In this document: in pieces, positions 46,793-59,301 of the stretch | Numbering within the stretch: the first letter of the stretch is position 1 | Layout: each line of letters opens with the position of its first letter | Assembly: GCA_020205615.1 (NCBI GenBank) | Contig: CM035156.1 | Coordinates: 19,557,128-19,621,127, forward strand | From: Panax quinquefolius | Lineage: Eukaryota > Streptophyta > Magnoliopsida > Apiales > Araliaceae | Reading direction: 5' to 3' | DNA: 64,000 nucleotides | Position numbers and translations under genes: made by a program | Notes under the pieces: generated by a model | What the model was told of the DNA's origin: nothing | Seen by the model: the letters and a program-made list of their open reading frames with translations, nothing else | Database searches by the model: none

Positions 46793-49456
46793 TGTGACGA
46801 CCCCAAAATAGGTATACATCACCCATTCACGAGTTGTCGATACATGATGCAAAACAACTACAACTTTATTATTACAACAATAAAAGCGTGAGTTTAAATA
46901 CAAATATTATCTTACTAGACAATATTTATACTCAAATAAATCCTCATCACATTTATTGATACATTATTTTACAAAATGGTGAGGACTACTAAACAATCCT
47001 TTCTAAAACCTTCATTCCATACCCAGACTGACTACGCTTTATTCTAGCCTCCACGAGAAGAATGAAACATAAAGGAAAAGGGTGAGCTCAACTAGCTTCG
47101 ATAAAGAATATTATGACTAAGATAATATCTGACAAATTATCGTTAGTCTTCACGAGGAAAAATTTAATAGAATATAATAGACAACAAGTTTGGATCAATA
47201 TTATGGCGAAATAATAATTCATAAGAAGAGTTACGTAGAATGAAATCTACTATAATCTATGAATTTAACAGTCCTCATCAATATTTTATCCTGTAACATC
47301 AATCAATATTCATCTCAAATCAAACATTCATCTTTACACTTCTGAGCCAAAGATATTCATTAATCGGTCGTATTCATCTCAACACTTTTGTTCATCTTTT
47401 CTGAGGCCAAAGATATTCATCGATTAGTCATATTCATTTAAACACTGTTCATCTTTTGCACTACGGGCCAAAGATATTCTTGAAAATCATTCATCTTTTG
47501 CTACGGGCGAAGATATTCAATAATATCATCATTTAAGGCGAGGATGATGAAAATATTTTTAAAAAGCGAATCCGGTGAAACAAAATGACAAGGATTAAGG
47601 ATTAAGGATTAAGGATTAGTACTTTTGTTTTATCCGTATCCATGAATACCTCGAAAATAATCATAGTGGTGTAAAATTCAAGAATGATCAAAACATGGAT
47701 CTGATCAAAGCTAGTATCCAAAATAGATATTTTGGACGAAAAGAAGAAATTTAATTTTTTAGATGAATAGTCACAGTATCGTGAATAGTCTTGGTATCGT
47801 GAATAGTCTTAGTATCGTGAATAGTAACTCAAACACCAAAAGATAGAAATTCCACAAAAAAACATTTTCACGCTTAAGTGAATAGTACTTTCGTGAATAG
47901 TAACTCGTGAATAGTAACTCATGAATAGTAACTTTCGTGAATAGTAACTCATGAATAGTAACCCGACATGAAAAAGTTCCAAATTTGATAAAACTTGAGA
48001 TCGACATTTCGGCGTAATGATATTGAAGAAATAATATCATTACGAAAAAAATAATATCCACACCTCGAAAGAATCGATGCCTTGGAAGGAAAGGTCGGAA
48101 GTGATCTTGAATGAAACTTGTCTTGAGCAACAACTCTCAAAGTATCTAAATACTCACAAAATCGCTCGATAATATAGAGAGAAAGAGAAAACTTTGTTTA
48201 CGGTGTGATTTTTTCAATTCTAACAGCCCTCTATTTATAGGAAAATGTTATGCAGCAAAGCGAGACTTGACACTTTACGATGGCTTTACTCTTCTATTGC
48301 CACCACACCACATTTGAAATAAAATTCAGCACATTTCTTCACCAACCACAAGTGGGGCCCACTCAATTCTAGAATTTTCCACCAAAATCAATTATAAACC
48401 TAATTTACGAATCAATCACCTCTTAAAATTCATAACAAATCATTAAGTGAATTTTTAGCAGTTCAAAATTTGTGGACATATACTCAACTTATGTATGTAT
48501 AACATATCCAAAAATTACAACGATCCAGCATTACGGATTAAATATTATAACTCACACATAAAGCTATAATAACTTAGATTTGATCTTTTAATACCTCGAT
48601 CAGAATAAAATACAAATAAAACATCTGGCATTAATTCCTTCATTAATAACCACATAAATAAATCCATCATTTATATCCACATAAAATAAATATTTCTTTA
48701 TCATATGAATCAATAATTAATTATTCACAAATAATATTACGAGAATCACAATTATAATGACCGGTAGTTCCGGAAGGGGGGCTTTCAGATAAGGATTTCT
48801 CCTTCTTGGCGCAATTAGGTGACCAAACCTCTCCTTGTGAACTTTCTAGACATTGCCAATAATGCTATCTAATAATATTATTCAAATAATATGAATTATT
48901 GATCGATAATGGAGATAATGCGTGACAATTATTGAACAACATAATATAAAATATCAACATGACAATTATTGAATCAATAAAATAAAATATTGAGCATTAA
49001 CTCTTGTGAAAATTATTGAGTAGTGCCTTCTTACGTAAGGATCGATAATTCAACAATTACATGCGTCTGGTAATGTCTTTTGTGTGCGACCACAGCGTAT
49101 TCTTGTATTTTACCACCGGGTATTCCAGCGATGATTAACGGTAACAACTACTGCTCAGTTATTTTTAACCAACTTATATTTGTCGTTTTCTTCATCGATA
49201 AGCTTTTTCGTTATTATGGGGCCACATGGCATGGTTTACCTTGTGTCGTCATGCGAATATTCTGAAAGACGATGCACGAATATTCCACGACAAAACGAAT
49301 ATTCCCGACAAAAATGAATATTTTATAACCACTTGCTTATTTTGAAATATTTGCGTATTTAACCCTTAATATCCACATTAATCAAATCAACCCTTACTAT
49401 TTCAAAATAATAAATAAAGGAAATTCTTTTTATTTAAAAAATTTTGGGGTCTTACG
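46793..49456 (-). mobile_element. Solo LTR 'C' nested in element E
   Basis: A 2664-base minus-oriented LTR of the same family (TGTGACGACCCCAAAATAGG at the left; GGGGTCTTACG at the right, the last base changed from A). It is flanked by the 5-bp duplication TATGT (46788-46792 and 49457-49461). Element E coding sequence is interrupted exactly at that point, and neither side carries PBS or polypurine sequence of its own. Confidence 0.9.
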
Positions 49457-49461
49457 TATGT

Positions 49462-49623
49462 CTTAGAGGTTATACCATAAGTTAAAGTTTTGTGGAGAAA
49501 CCATGCTATTGAGGAAATGACACAGGGAGTTGGAAACGAAAATGAAAGCGAGGTATCTTTACCTTTTCGAAACACAGTACGTGACGTCGATTTTCGAGGA
49601 CGAAATTTCATAAGGAGGGAGGT
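49462..49623 (+). pseudogene. Element E polyprotein tail and polypurine tract
   Basis: The sequence reads VKVLWRNHAIEEMT, a well-known tail of chromovirus polyproteins, then FRGRNFIRRE. It ends in the purine tract AAGGAGGGAGG (about 49611-49622) just before the 3' LTR. Confidence 0.8.
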
Positions 49624-52405
49624 TGTAAGACCAGAAATTTTTTAAATAAAAAGGAATTTCCTTTATTTATTATTTTGAAATAGTAAGGGTTGATTTGATT
49701 AATGTGGATAGTTAAGGGTTAAATACGCAAATATTTCAAAATAAGCAAGTGGTTATAAAATATTCATTTTGGGGGAATATTCGTTTGGTCGTGGAATATT
49801 CAGATCATTTGTCGGGGAATATTCGTTTCAGTCGTGGAATATTCGATCTTGTCGGGAATATTTGTACGACGGCCAAGCGACCATGTGGGCCCCCATAACG
49901 GAAAGTGATTGGATGAGGAAAACGACAAAGTTTGGGTGGTTATAAATAACGTAGTTGTTACTGTTAAGACCGTTAGAATACTCGGTGGTTAAAATACAAT
50001 AATACGCGCGTGGTTGCACAAAGAAGACACCAGATTGCACAAGATTGTTGAATTATTGATTCATACGTAGATGGCACTACTCAATAATTGTTACGATGAA
50101 TTATCGCTTCGATATTTTATTTTATTGATTCAATAATTGCTTGCGTTGGTATTTTATATTATTGTTGTTTCAATAATTGTCAACGCAAGATTTCCCATTA
50201 TCGGATCAATAATTCATATTATTTGAATAATATTATTAGATAAAGACTATTGGCAATGTCTAGAAAGTTCTGCTCTAAGGAGAGGTTTGGTCACCTAATC
50301 ATGGCGCCCATGAGAGAAATTCTTATTGAAAGCCCTCTTTCCTCGGGAACTACCGGTCATCATAATTGTGATTCCGTAATATTATTTGTGAATAATTAAT
50401 TATTGATTCATATGATAAGGAAATATTTATTTTATATGAATATAAATGATGGATTTATTTATGTGGTTATTAATGAAGGAATTAATGTTGAGGTGTTTTA
50501 TCAATATTTTATCGGATTGGAGGTATTAAAAATTAAATCGTGGGTTTTGATATATTGCGGGGTTATAATTTTTAATCCGACTGCTGATTGTGGTAATTTT
50601 TGGGTATGTTATACATACATAAGTTGAGTATATGTCCACAAATTTTGAACCGTTAAAAATTCACGAATGATTTGTTATGAATTTTAAGAGGTGTCTCGAT
50701 TCGAAATCGGTTATAATTGATTTTGGTGGAAAATTCTAGAATTGAGTGGGCCCCACTTGTGGTTGGTGAAAAATGTGCTGAATTTTATTTCAAATGTGGT
50801 GGGTGGCAATAGTAGCAGTGTAAAGCCATCGTGCAAAGCAGTGTCAAGTCTGCTTCTTTGCTGGCTAACATTTTCCTATAAATGAGGGCTAAGTTAAATT
50901 GAAAATCACACCGAAACAAAGTTTTCTCTCTTTCTCTCTCTATATTATTGAGCGTATTTTGTGAGTATTTAGATACTTTGAGAGTTGTTGTTCAAGACAA
51001 GTTTCATTCAAAGATCACTTGACCTTTCCTTCCGAAGCTTCGATTCTTTGAGGTAAGGGATGTTATTTTCTTCTCAAATGATATTAATTCTTCAATATCA
51101 TTATCTTTGAAATATTGGTTGGTACTTTTATCAAATTTGGAACTTTTTCATGTTGGGGTTACTATTCATGAGTTATTCTTATTCACGAGTTACTATTCAT
51201 GAGTTACTATTCACGAGTTACTTATTCACGAGTACTATTCATGAAGCGTGAAGATGTTTTTGTGGAATTTCTATCTTTGGGTGTCGGAGTTACTATTCAC
51301 GATACGACACTTATTCACGTGATACTCTGGCACTATTCACGATATCAAGACTATTCAATCAAAAAATGAAAATTTTTCTTTTCGTCTAAAATATCTATTC
51401 TCGGATACTAGCTTTGATTGTATCCATGTTTTGATCATTCTTGAATTTTACACCACTTATGATTATTTTTGAGGTATTGTTGGACATGGATAAAACAAAG
51501 TACGAATCCTTAATCCTTAATCCTCCTTGTCATTTTGTTTCACCGGATTCGTTCTTTAAAAATATTTTCATCATCCTCGCCTTAAATGATGATATTATTG
51601 AATATCTTTGGCACAGTAGCAAAGATGAATGATTTCTCAAGAATATCTTTGGCCCATGCAAAGATGAAAGAGTGTTTAAATGAACATGACCGATCGATGA
51701 ATATCTTTGGCTTTGTAGTGCAAAGATGAACAGTGTTTAAATGAACATGACCGATCGATGAATATCTTTGGCCTTTAGTGCAAAGATGAACAGTGTTGAG
51801 ATGAACATGACCGATCGATGAATATCTTTGGCCTCAGTAGCAAAAAGATGAATATTTGATTTGAGATGAATATTGATTGATGTTACAGGATAAAATATTG
51901 ATGATGAACTGTTAAATTCATAGATTATAGTAGATTTCATTCTCTACGTAACTCTTCTATGAATTATTATTTCATTGTGAATATTGATCTCAAACTTGTT
52001 GTCTATTGTATTCTATCGATTTTTCCTCATTGAGACTAACGATAATTTGTTGTATATTATCTTAGTCATAACATTCTTCTTCGGGCTAGTTGAGCTCACC
52101 CTTTTCCTTGTTGTTCCATTTTTCTTCTCGGAGGCGCGAGAATGTAAAGCAGTACTAGTCGGAATGGTATGGAATGAAGGTTTTAGAGAGAGTTGTTTAG
52201 TAGTCCTCACCATTATTGTAAAATAATGTATCAATAAATGTGATGAGGATTTATTTGAGTATAAATATTGTCTGTAAGATAATATTTGTATTTAAACTCA
52301 CATTTTATTGTTGTGATAATAAAGTTGTAGTTGTTTCTGTATTCACCATGTATTTGGCGACTCAGAATGGGTTGGATGGAATGGACCTATTTTGGGGTCG
52401 TCACA
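49624..52405 (+). repeat. 3' LTR of element E
   Basis: It starts TGTAAGACCAGAAATTTT and ends GGGGTCGTCACA. It is colinear with the 5' LTR, with scattered substitutions and many short indels. It has the TATA box CCTATAAATG at 50875, the TATTCA(C/T)GAG short repeats at 51165-51360 and five hairpin repeats at about 51600-51860. Confidence 0.9.
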
Positions 52406-52497
52406 ATAACTATCCATATTAATCAAATCAACCCTTACTATTTCAAAATAATAAATGGAGGAAATTTAATTTTATTTATAATAAGTTGGGGTCTTAC
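52406..52497 (-). mobile_element. Right end of split solo LTR 'A'
   Basis: It continues the LTR cut at 41125: after the ATAAC duplication come TATCCATATTAATCAAATCA and CCCTTACTATTTCAAAATAA, ending GGGGTCTTAC. These match the end of solo LTR 'C' at 49370-49455. Confidence 0.85.
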
Positions 52498-55400
52498 TGA
52501 GGCCAGACTTCACTTCTTCTTGATCGATCCTCTGCAACTTTTCTAACAATCGAAGGGATTTCACTTGCTACTTCAGTCAGTCCTACTTCACTTGATACAT
52601 GGAGGGACTTCTCTCTAACAATCGAAGTGCCAAACCTTCTTCTTCAGTCACTTGCTACTTCTTGACCCTCTCCGCCAGCGTGTCCCCGCCTCCACAACTC
52701 TCCGCCATTACCACCTCGCGCTTCAAACTTCTGAAATTCTGTGAGTTTGTGTGCTTAATTTATCAAACTAATTTCTGTGTTTTATGGGATATTCTGTGAT
52801 TTGTGAATCGTCCCTTTTCTCCATCTTTCTTAGTCTTTTTCACATTTTACTTTGATTTTTCTTTTCTCCCTCTATTTTATCTCTGTTTAGTTCTTCTTCG
52901 CTGTGATATTGATTTTTAGTTCATGGACGGTGTTTAGTTCACGGTGGGTCATAAGCTCACATAATTGAATTTTTTTTTTGTGTCATAAGAAATAAGACAT
53001 ACTTTAAAGAAACTTGGTATTTTTATAATCTGGGTGTTGAGCTTTTGTTTCTAAATAAAAGATTAGTATATTTGTTTGTGTTTTTATCATTTTATTGGTC
53101 CTTTCTTCATTAACTGTTAAGCTCTAACACTTACTAAACTTCATCAATTTAGGTAAAATCTCAACAATTGCGGCAAATAAGAAATGTAATATACTGAAAT
53201 GCAAAAAAGAAATGTAATAAAAGATTAGTATATTTGTTTGTGTTTTTAGGATTGATTGCTATGAAACTTGGGGTTATAACATACTGAGATTGCTAATATA
53301 CTGAACTTTTGAATTTAAGCCCACTAAATATGTGAGTTAATAATGTTTAGAAGAAATTTACTGTCTAAAGTTTTGAATTGATAATATGATGAGTTTATTG
53401 AATGATAAGTTGATTTCAAATGATTTTTTATGGTAAAAGTAACTGTTATTGTCTGATATAGGCACAAGGAGATAGGTTGGTTGTGTGGGGTTATAAGGAG
53501 GCTAACATGGGTTTATAGCACAAGTAAATGGGTATGAAAAGGGTGAATTAAAACTGTGCACACCACATGTTTGTTAAAAGTCCCAAATGGACTGTTTTGG
53601 CTAAAAAGAGAATTCTAGATGGAATTAAAGTTGGGGTTATATATGTACATCCTATATAATATAAGGAGAGGTATTTTGACATATTAAATGGAAACGAAAA
53701 CAAAATTTTTAAGCTAAAACCAAAAGAGGGATTTTGATATGTTAAGCAATCTTTGGCCACTGTTTTGAGTAGCCTAGAGAATCTGAAATAGAGTGGTTAT
53801 ACCTTCTAATTACAGTTTTACATATGATATACAACATATGTAAGAGCTAAATTTGGTATATGAACTAAATTAAACAAGACCTCAAATTGACCACGGAGGG
53901 AGGGAGAAATTGCTTGCCCGATGGCGGCGGCGTGTACCGACTTTAAGTGGGAGCCACGCTTGGCGTTGGGTTGTAAATTGAGGGTTACGCATAAAGCTTA
54001 AATTTTGAACTCCTAAAAAGATAAGTGTAGTAATTATAATAAAGGGGAAATCATGTCATAAGTTTAGTTTAGGGGCTTCAAATGAGGCGAGCAAAATAAG
54101 GTGTTGCTGCCCATTGGCAGCGACAATTATTTCAAATGGCAACAAAGAGCTGCTACGGTAAAAAAAAATAAAAATTAATGCCCAACTCTTAGTTAAGCAA
54201 GTATATAGAATATACATCAAAGCTATCATACATATGAACCAAGAAAAAAACTCCTTTATAAAGCCAATTTCAGATCTTCAAACTCACTTGCTCATGAATT
54301 ATGCGAATGATAATTACAAGGAGATAGGTTGGTTGTGTGGGGTTGTCCCAAGGAGGAGAGCTTGAATTGTTATGGAATATATTCATTTCAAATTTGCCGG
54401 TTTTTTTTTTTACTGATGCATTTATTTTAACTCGGATCGCATTACATAAAATTCTCGAGCTACAAATATATCTTTGCATGATTTTCATTATATCGCCTTG
54501 CTTATTTTTGTGGAAGTTCGGAAGATTAAGACTTTTTCACTATTCATTCATTTGCAGCTTCACATTTTCAAGCGAGACATCTAATACCATTGTACTTATT
54601 GGGCTTAATGCGGAAGTGGGAAAAGCTGTTCTTTTTATTAGGTATGCTTACTTTACAATGATTGGTTACTTTTCTAATTATGGTTGTGCTATATTTGTTC
54701 CCGCTTCTATATTATATCAAGGTCAACAGAAACCATATTTGATGATTTTAAGTCGATTACTTATACCTTACCGTAAAATTACATTGAACCCTTTTGTTTT
54801 AGTATTTTTTTTCTTCTTATGTGTTTTGCTTTTTTATCAGTAATTGATTACGATGTTTTTTTATTCTGTAATTGATTTTAGTGAATATCTATAATTGAAG
54901 GTAGTATGCACACAAGCCAATCATGTTTGATGATAAAGCATATACTTTGTAACAATCTTATTCATTTATTAATAAAAGTATTAATTTATTAAAGGCTTTT
55001 AATTATCTACATGATCTTTGTTTTATAATATATGATAAACCCATAGTTTTAAGCAATGCTTTTAGAATAATGATGATGATCATTCTAATGAGATCTAAAT
55101 TCTTAGAAAGCTTAAAAACTAAAATAGTTCCCAATTATTGGATTACTAAATTGGGGATTAGTGAATCCGGATAGATTGGTACATACGTTGCTTCTTTCAT
55201 TGGATGAGGATGATTGATCTCATGATCATTTGTGTGGAGACACTAAAGCAAGTATGTAGGTGCTTATTAGAGAATAAGTTCATCGAACGTGGCTCACTAA
55301 GGAATACCTAATGGAGTTTTACTTGCCGTCAATAGAATTCTGTAGTGATAGTAAGTCAAGTAATCCTTGGACTTGAGATCATCATAGTATCTTGTGTATG

Positions 55401-56053
55401 TTGAGTTATACTTTGACTTATTCCTTAAGACCCTTAGGGTATATCAAAGGGTATGCTTGGGTATAATAAGTTGTACATGGAGATAATGTATGATCAATAA
55501 AGAATCTACCACTTCTAATAAAAGAAGAGAATGTCCTATGTGATTCGATAAATGACAACCCAAAGAGTCCTCGGCAGCGGAATGAAATTAGAAAGGAGTT
55601 TCTAATTTGTATTATTTTTAGTGTTGTGCATTTAAGGATCGAAATACATATAATTAAATAAAATAAGACTTGGATGATAATTCCATGTCTTATATTTAAT
55701 TGGGACATTGTATGGTGGAAGGATTGAATTATGTCGGTAACTATTTACTCAAAGGTTCTTTAATGATTAATGTTGAAATCTATATTATCCGGAAAGTCGT
55801 TGATTCTTTGGGAGGCTTATCCTTATTGTAGAATAAATATTATTTATTTAAATAAATTAATTGTTTAATTTATTTATTTAAATAAGATTAGAATTGTTCT
55901 AATTGATTTATTCACAACCGCTTTAATATGGAGAACCTAAAGGGTCACACCATAAAAGGAAGAATAATTATTTAAGAAGTTAATGGCATAATCGTAATAA
56001 TATGTTAAGTATATTTAATTTAATCTATGGTGATAGAATAAATTAAATAGCCA
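52498..56053. other. Unassigned AT-rich region
   Basis: No gene is recognised. A short exon-like stretch at 52599-52739 (Ser/Pro-rich, followed by GTGAGTTTG) could be a first exon but has no partner. A 168-residue hydrophobic ORF at 54337-54843 looks random. From about 55000 the sequence has the feel of an LTR-retroelement leader, but no diagnostic motif could be found. Confidence 0.4.
53464..54344. repeat. 29-bp direct repeat pair
   Basis: ACAAGGAGATAGGTTGGTTG plus TGTGGGGTT occurs at 53464-53492 and 54316-54344, identical, in the same orientation, 852 bases apart. Confidence 0.85.
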
Positions 56054-56330
56054 TGATTTTAATTAGTCCAATGCTTTTATTATGACTTTCATCTTTATTG
56101 ATAAAATCTGGGGTCTCACAATCTCCCCTCCTTATGGAATTTCGCCTTCGAAATTAGGGTACGTACCTGGTATGATAAAGAGGTGAGGATACCTTGAATA
56201 CTTTTATCGTTGAAAACATTAAATTCATCTTTGCAATCCGGCCAAAGATATTCATTAACAATTCATCTTTGCACTACAGGCCAAAGATATACAACTGTAA
56301 AGCCAATAATGTTGAGACGCAGCTTAATAG

Positions 56331-56734
56331 TATCACGACCACGAATTATCTATGCACCACTGGCCAAGGATAATCGTGTATTCATTAGTATCACGACCAC
56401 AAATTATCCATGCACTACGTGCCAAGGATAATCGTGTATTCATTAGTATCACGACCACAAATTATCCATGCACTACGTGCCAAAGATAATCGTGTATTCA
56501 TTAGTATCACGACCACAAATTATCCATGCACTACGTGCCAAAGATAATCGTGTATTCATTAGTATCACGACCACGAATTATCCATGCACTACGGCCAAAG
56601 ATAATCGTGTATTCATTAGTATCACGACCACAAATTATCCATGCACTACGTGCCAAAGATAATCGTGTATTCATTAGTATCACGACCACGAATTATCCAT
56701 GCACTACGGCCAAAGATAATCGTGTTTTCAATTA
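56331..56734 (-). repeat. 58-bp tandem repeat, seven units
   Basis: TATCACGACCAC starts at 56331, 56389, 56447, 56505, 56563, 56619 and 56677. Spacing is 58 bases except one unit of 56 that lacks TG. Each unit holds GCACTACGTGCC, a small hairpin. On the minus strand it lies inside the LTR-like segment. It is not CRISPR, since unit and spacing are one continuous repeat. Confidence 0.9.
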
Positions 56735-58429
56735 CGGTTATGATTATACCGAACAATCCCTGATCATAATCATACCAAGTCCATCTATGCACGTGAGCCA
56801 CAGATGACTTTCAACATAATATAAGCATGAGGATCATGTCAATGATATAAAGAATCAATCAAATGAGATAAAGGATAAATATTAAACATTTATAATATAA
56901 TTTATCCGAGATTCAAGAATATCCCCATGTTATCAATCACTTAATAATCTTATAATCTAATATCATTAATATTATAACAATATTTTAATCACTTTTAAAT
57001 TTATAAACAATTTATCTCAATTGTTTACGCTTTACCATATAATGCATTTAATCATTCAAAATGCCATACTCATAAGATATCATCACCAATGATCAAATCC
57101 TTCATCAAAAATATGTATATACTCTATATAGGATTCTCTAGCCATAAAATCCTATTTTCCAATTTTGTTACTTCACATAACATATTTAACTCATATGTTC
57201 AGTAACTAAACTATTTTCATGAAAAATACCAAATTAGTCCCAAAAATATTTCTTTTCTGGGATTTAGCATAATATAGTCCCATAATGAAAATATATTTTC
57301 TTAGAATTTTTAAAATTCATTTACTATTTTCAAAAATCAATTTCTAATTAATTCCTTAAGAAATTAGCTACCTCAAATTTAACTCCAAAAATTCCCAAAT
57401 CTTGGCAAGACCTTACACATGTTAACGTGAGCTTCTAGTTTAAATTTCATGGTCATCGGAGTTATAGAACTCCTCCGTTTATAACGTTTTTATCGGAAAA
57501 CCTAAATATTGAAATAGTCATAACTTGCTCATTTTAAGTCGAAATGAGCTCATTTTTGGACAGGAGGTACTTTATACCATATACCTTCATGTCCCAAAAG
57601 GCCAGAATTTTTCTCATAATTTATGTGGCCGAAACAGCCCCTCTAAAATCATGGCAGCAGACTTTTTCGATTTTGCAGCTTTGCACTCCTTTTCTAAAAT
57701 CAGTCCACACAAAAATATACAAAACCTTTTCCAATAATTCCACTTGGATTAGTTAGGTAACTCATAGATATAACTCTAGGACTTTACCACATTCAAAAAT
57801 TCAAAATATAATAGGAGATATGGTCAATTGAATTTCATGTTACGTTTTTCACCAAAATCTGATTTTCAACTCTTTGTGATTTCTAAGAAACTTTCATGTT
57901 TTCACATAATAACCAACATAACTCATCATAACACTTACTAATACTTCATATACCCATGATTTTAATTAGTCCAATGCTTTTATTATGACTTTCATCATAA
58001 TCCTCGTAAACAGATCCTTTTAGTTGAAGAAATATTTGAGGGTTTAAAAAATGGGTTTTTTTGTACTAGGGTCAATACAAAATTCGATTTCACGCTCTAG
58101 GGTAGGCTAGGAAATCTTCAAGAATACGTCAAGAAATTTATTAATGATAGAAATATCATTCAAAACTGTGACTCTCATCCAAGACTTGGATAGTACGTCA
58201 CATTGATACCAACTGTGACTTCTATCCCTTAACCTAGATAGCACCTCACAATGATACCTATAAACTTGCCATCTTCATTCACGATGTCGCCTCTGAGAAA
58301 GTCCGGCTTGATTGCATTCCACACAAGGAAGTCAACAACGAAAGGTTCGGGCTCTTTACTTATGGCTTGATATGACAATAATTGACTTTAGTAGTTTGGT
58401 TACTTGAATTCGCATGACAAGGTTGGTTA

Positions 58430-59250
58430 TGAATATAAAAGCTAACAACCTTACGAAAAGCATGATGAGTAGTTAACCAATTGATTTCTAAAATCACATC
58501 AAAGGCAAGTGTTTTCAAAAGATAAGATCAACAGTAACGTGAAAGTGTTTATTTGAATCAAACAAGATTTAAAAATAGTAAGCGATGTGAAGGCTCCTAC
58601 TAACGAAGTTTCAACCAATAAGTCAAAGTCTAACTTCTCCTGAGTCAAATTTAAGCGTTGAGCGCATAAGCAAGAGAGATAAAATAATGGGTAGAACCTA
58701 GGTATCTTATAAGGTATAGACTTCATAATTTATAATTAACTAACCCGAGTGCTAACCGTTCGGTTTACTAAGCTTTTGAGAAGTCATGAAAAAATGCACT
58801 TCCTAAAACCAACGACTTTGTTTTGTCCATATCCACCTTTGGTGCCACCGTCCCGACTAGACTTGACTTTGGTGCACAACAAAATTGAGCTAAATTACCT
58901 TCTCTTCTTGCAATTTCCACTTCTATTATCTTTGTCATGATTACCACCGAAGTGGTTACCATTCTTAGCATGATAATTTCCCCACGATGGTTATCATTGT
59001 TACGATGGCGTTGCCACCATATGATTATTATCGTGTTGTTGGTGCGTTACCTTTTGTTTGGTGAATCAACACTCTCATGTGCTTCATTGCTTATATCGGC
59101 ATTTTCGGATGTCATTCTCAAACACCGTAACAAAACAAGGGTTAATTAACATATCCCATATTATCCTATACTACGGCCCGACCAATTAAATACCAAATAA
59201 ATTTAGGTAGGTCATACTAAGCGAAGGAATTCCCCGCCTCTCCCTCCTAG
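58430..59250 (-). pseudogene. Gag-protease remnant of the left tandem unit
   Basis: On the minus strand FDVILEINWLTTHHAFRK at about 58510-58450 is the retroelement protease C-terminal block. Upstream (58750-59250) lies a basic, Asn/His-rich gag-like segment. Stops and frame changes are frequent. Confidence 0.6.
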
Positions 59251-59282
59251 TTCTTATCTCACATCTCGGCCGGGATCATATC

Positions 59283-59300
59283 CTAAGCTCGATACCAACC
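59283..59300 (-). other. Primer-binding site
   Basis: On the minus strand TTGGTATCGAGCTTAGG directly follows the LTR end, similar to the initiator tRNA-Met complement TGGTATCAGAGC. It shows that the LTR at 59302-61639 is the 5' LTR of the unit to its left. Confidence 0.7.
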
Positions 59301-59301
59301 G

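Larger units (their letters stand above)
41126..52405 (+). mobile_element. Chromovirus-like Ty3/gypsy element 'E' inserted in solo LTR 'A'
   Basis: Two + strand LTRs of 2.7-2.8 kb (41126-43854 and 49624-52405) bound an internal region with a PBS-like site, gag, protease and RT remnants, integrase C-terminus and polypurine tract. ATAAC stands directly before (41121-41125) and after (52406-52410) the element, and the sequence outside is continuous LTR 'A'. Internal coding is only about 3.1 kb once the nested solo LTR is removed, so the RT core and integrase core are largely deleted. It is non-autonomous. Confidence 0.85.
56054..59301 (-). mobile_element. Internal region, left unit of a tandem Ty3/gypsy array
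   Basis: On the minus strand the order is PBS (59300-59283), gag and protease remnants, then a long AT-rich LTR-like segment with 58-bp repeats. A polyprotein tail (YPHLF then NFEGEI, about 56185-56135), a polypurine tract (56136-56121) and the first ~25 bases of an LTR (56120-56096) close the unit. The polymerase region is missing. The unit closely repeats 61640-64000. Confidence 0.75.

Noticed and set aside
54337..54843. 168-residue hydrophobic ORF
   Set aside because: Composition is driven by T-rich DNA, no domain or conserved motif is recognisable, and one of the 29-base repeats overlaps its start.
56331..56734. Regularly spaced repeats that could look like a CRISPR array
   Set aside because: The whole 58-base unit repeats without unique spacers, it lies inside a plant retroelement, and the copy at 61847 is the same array.
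56210..56807. Repetitive ORFs rich in TTTNYPCTT and RPxIIHAL
   Set aside because: Frame readings of the 58-base tandem repeat; the unit is not a multiple of three, so frames rotate.
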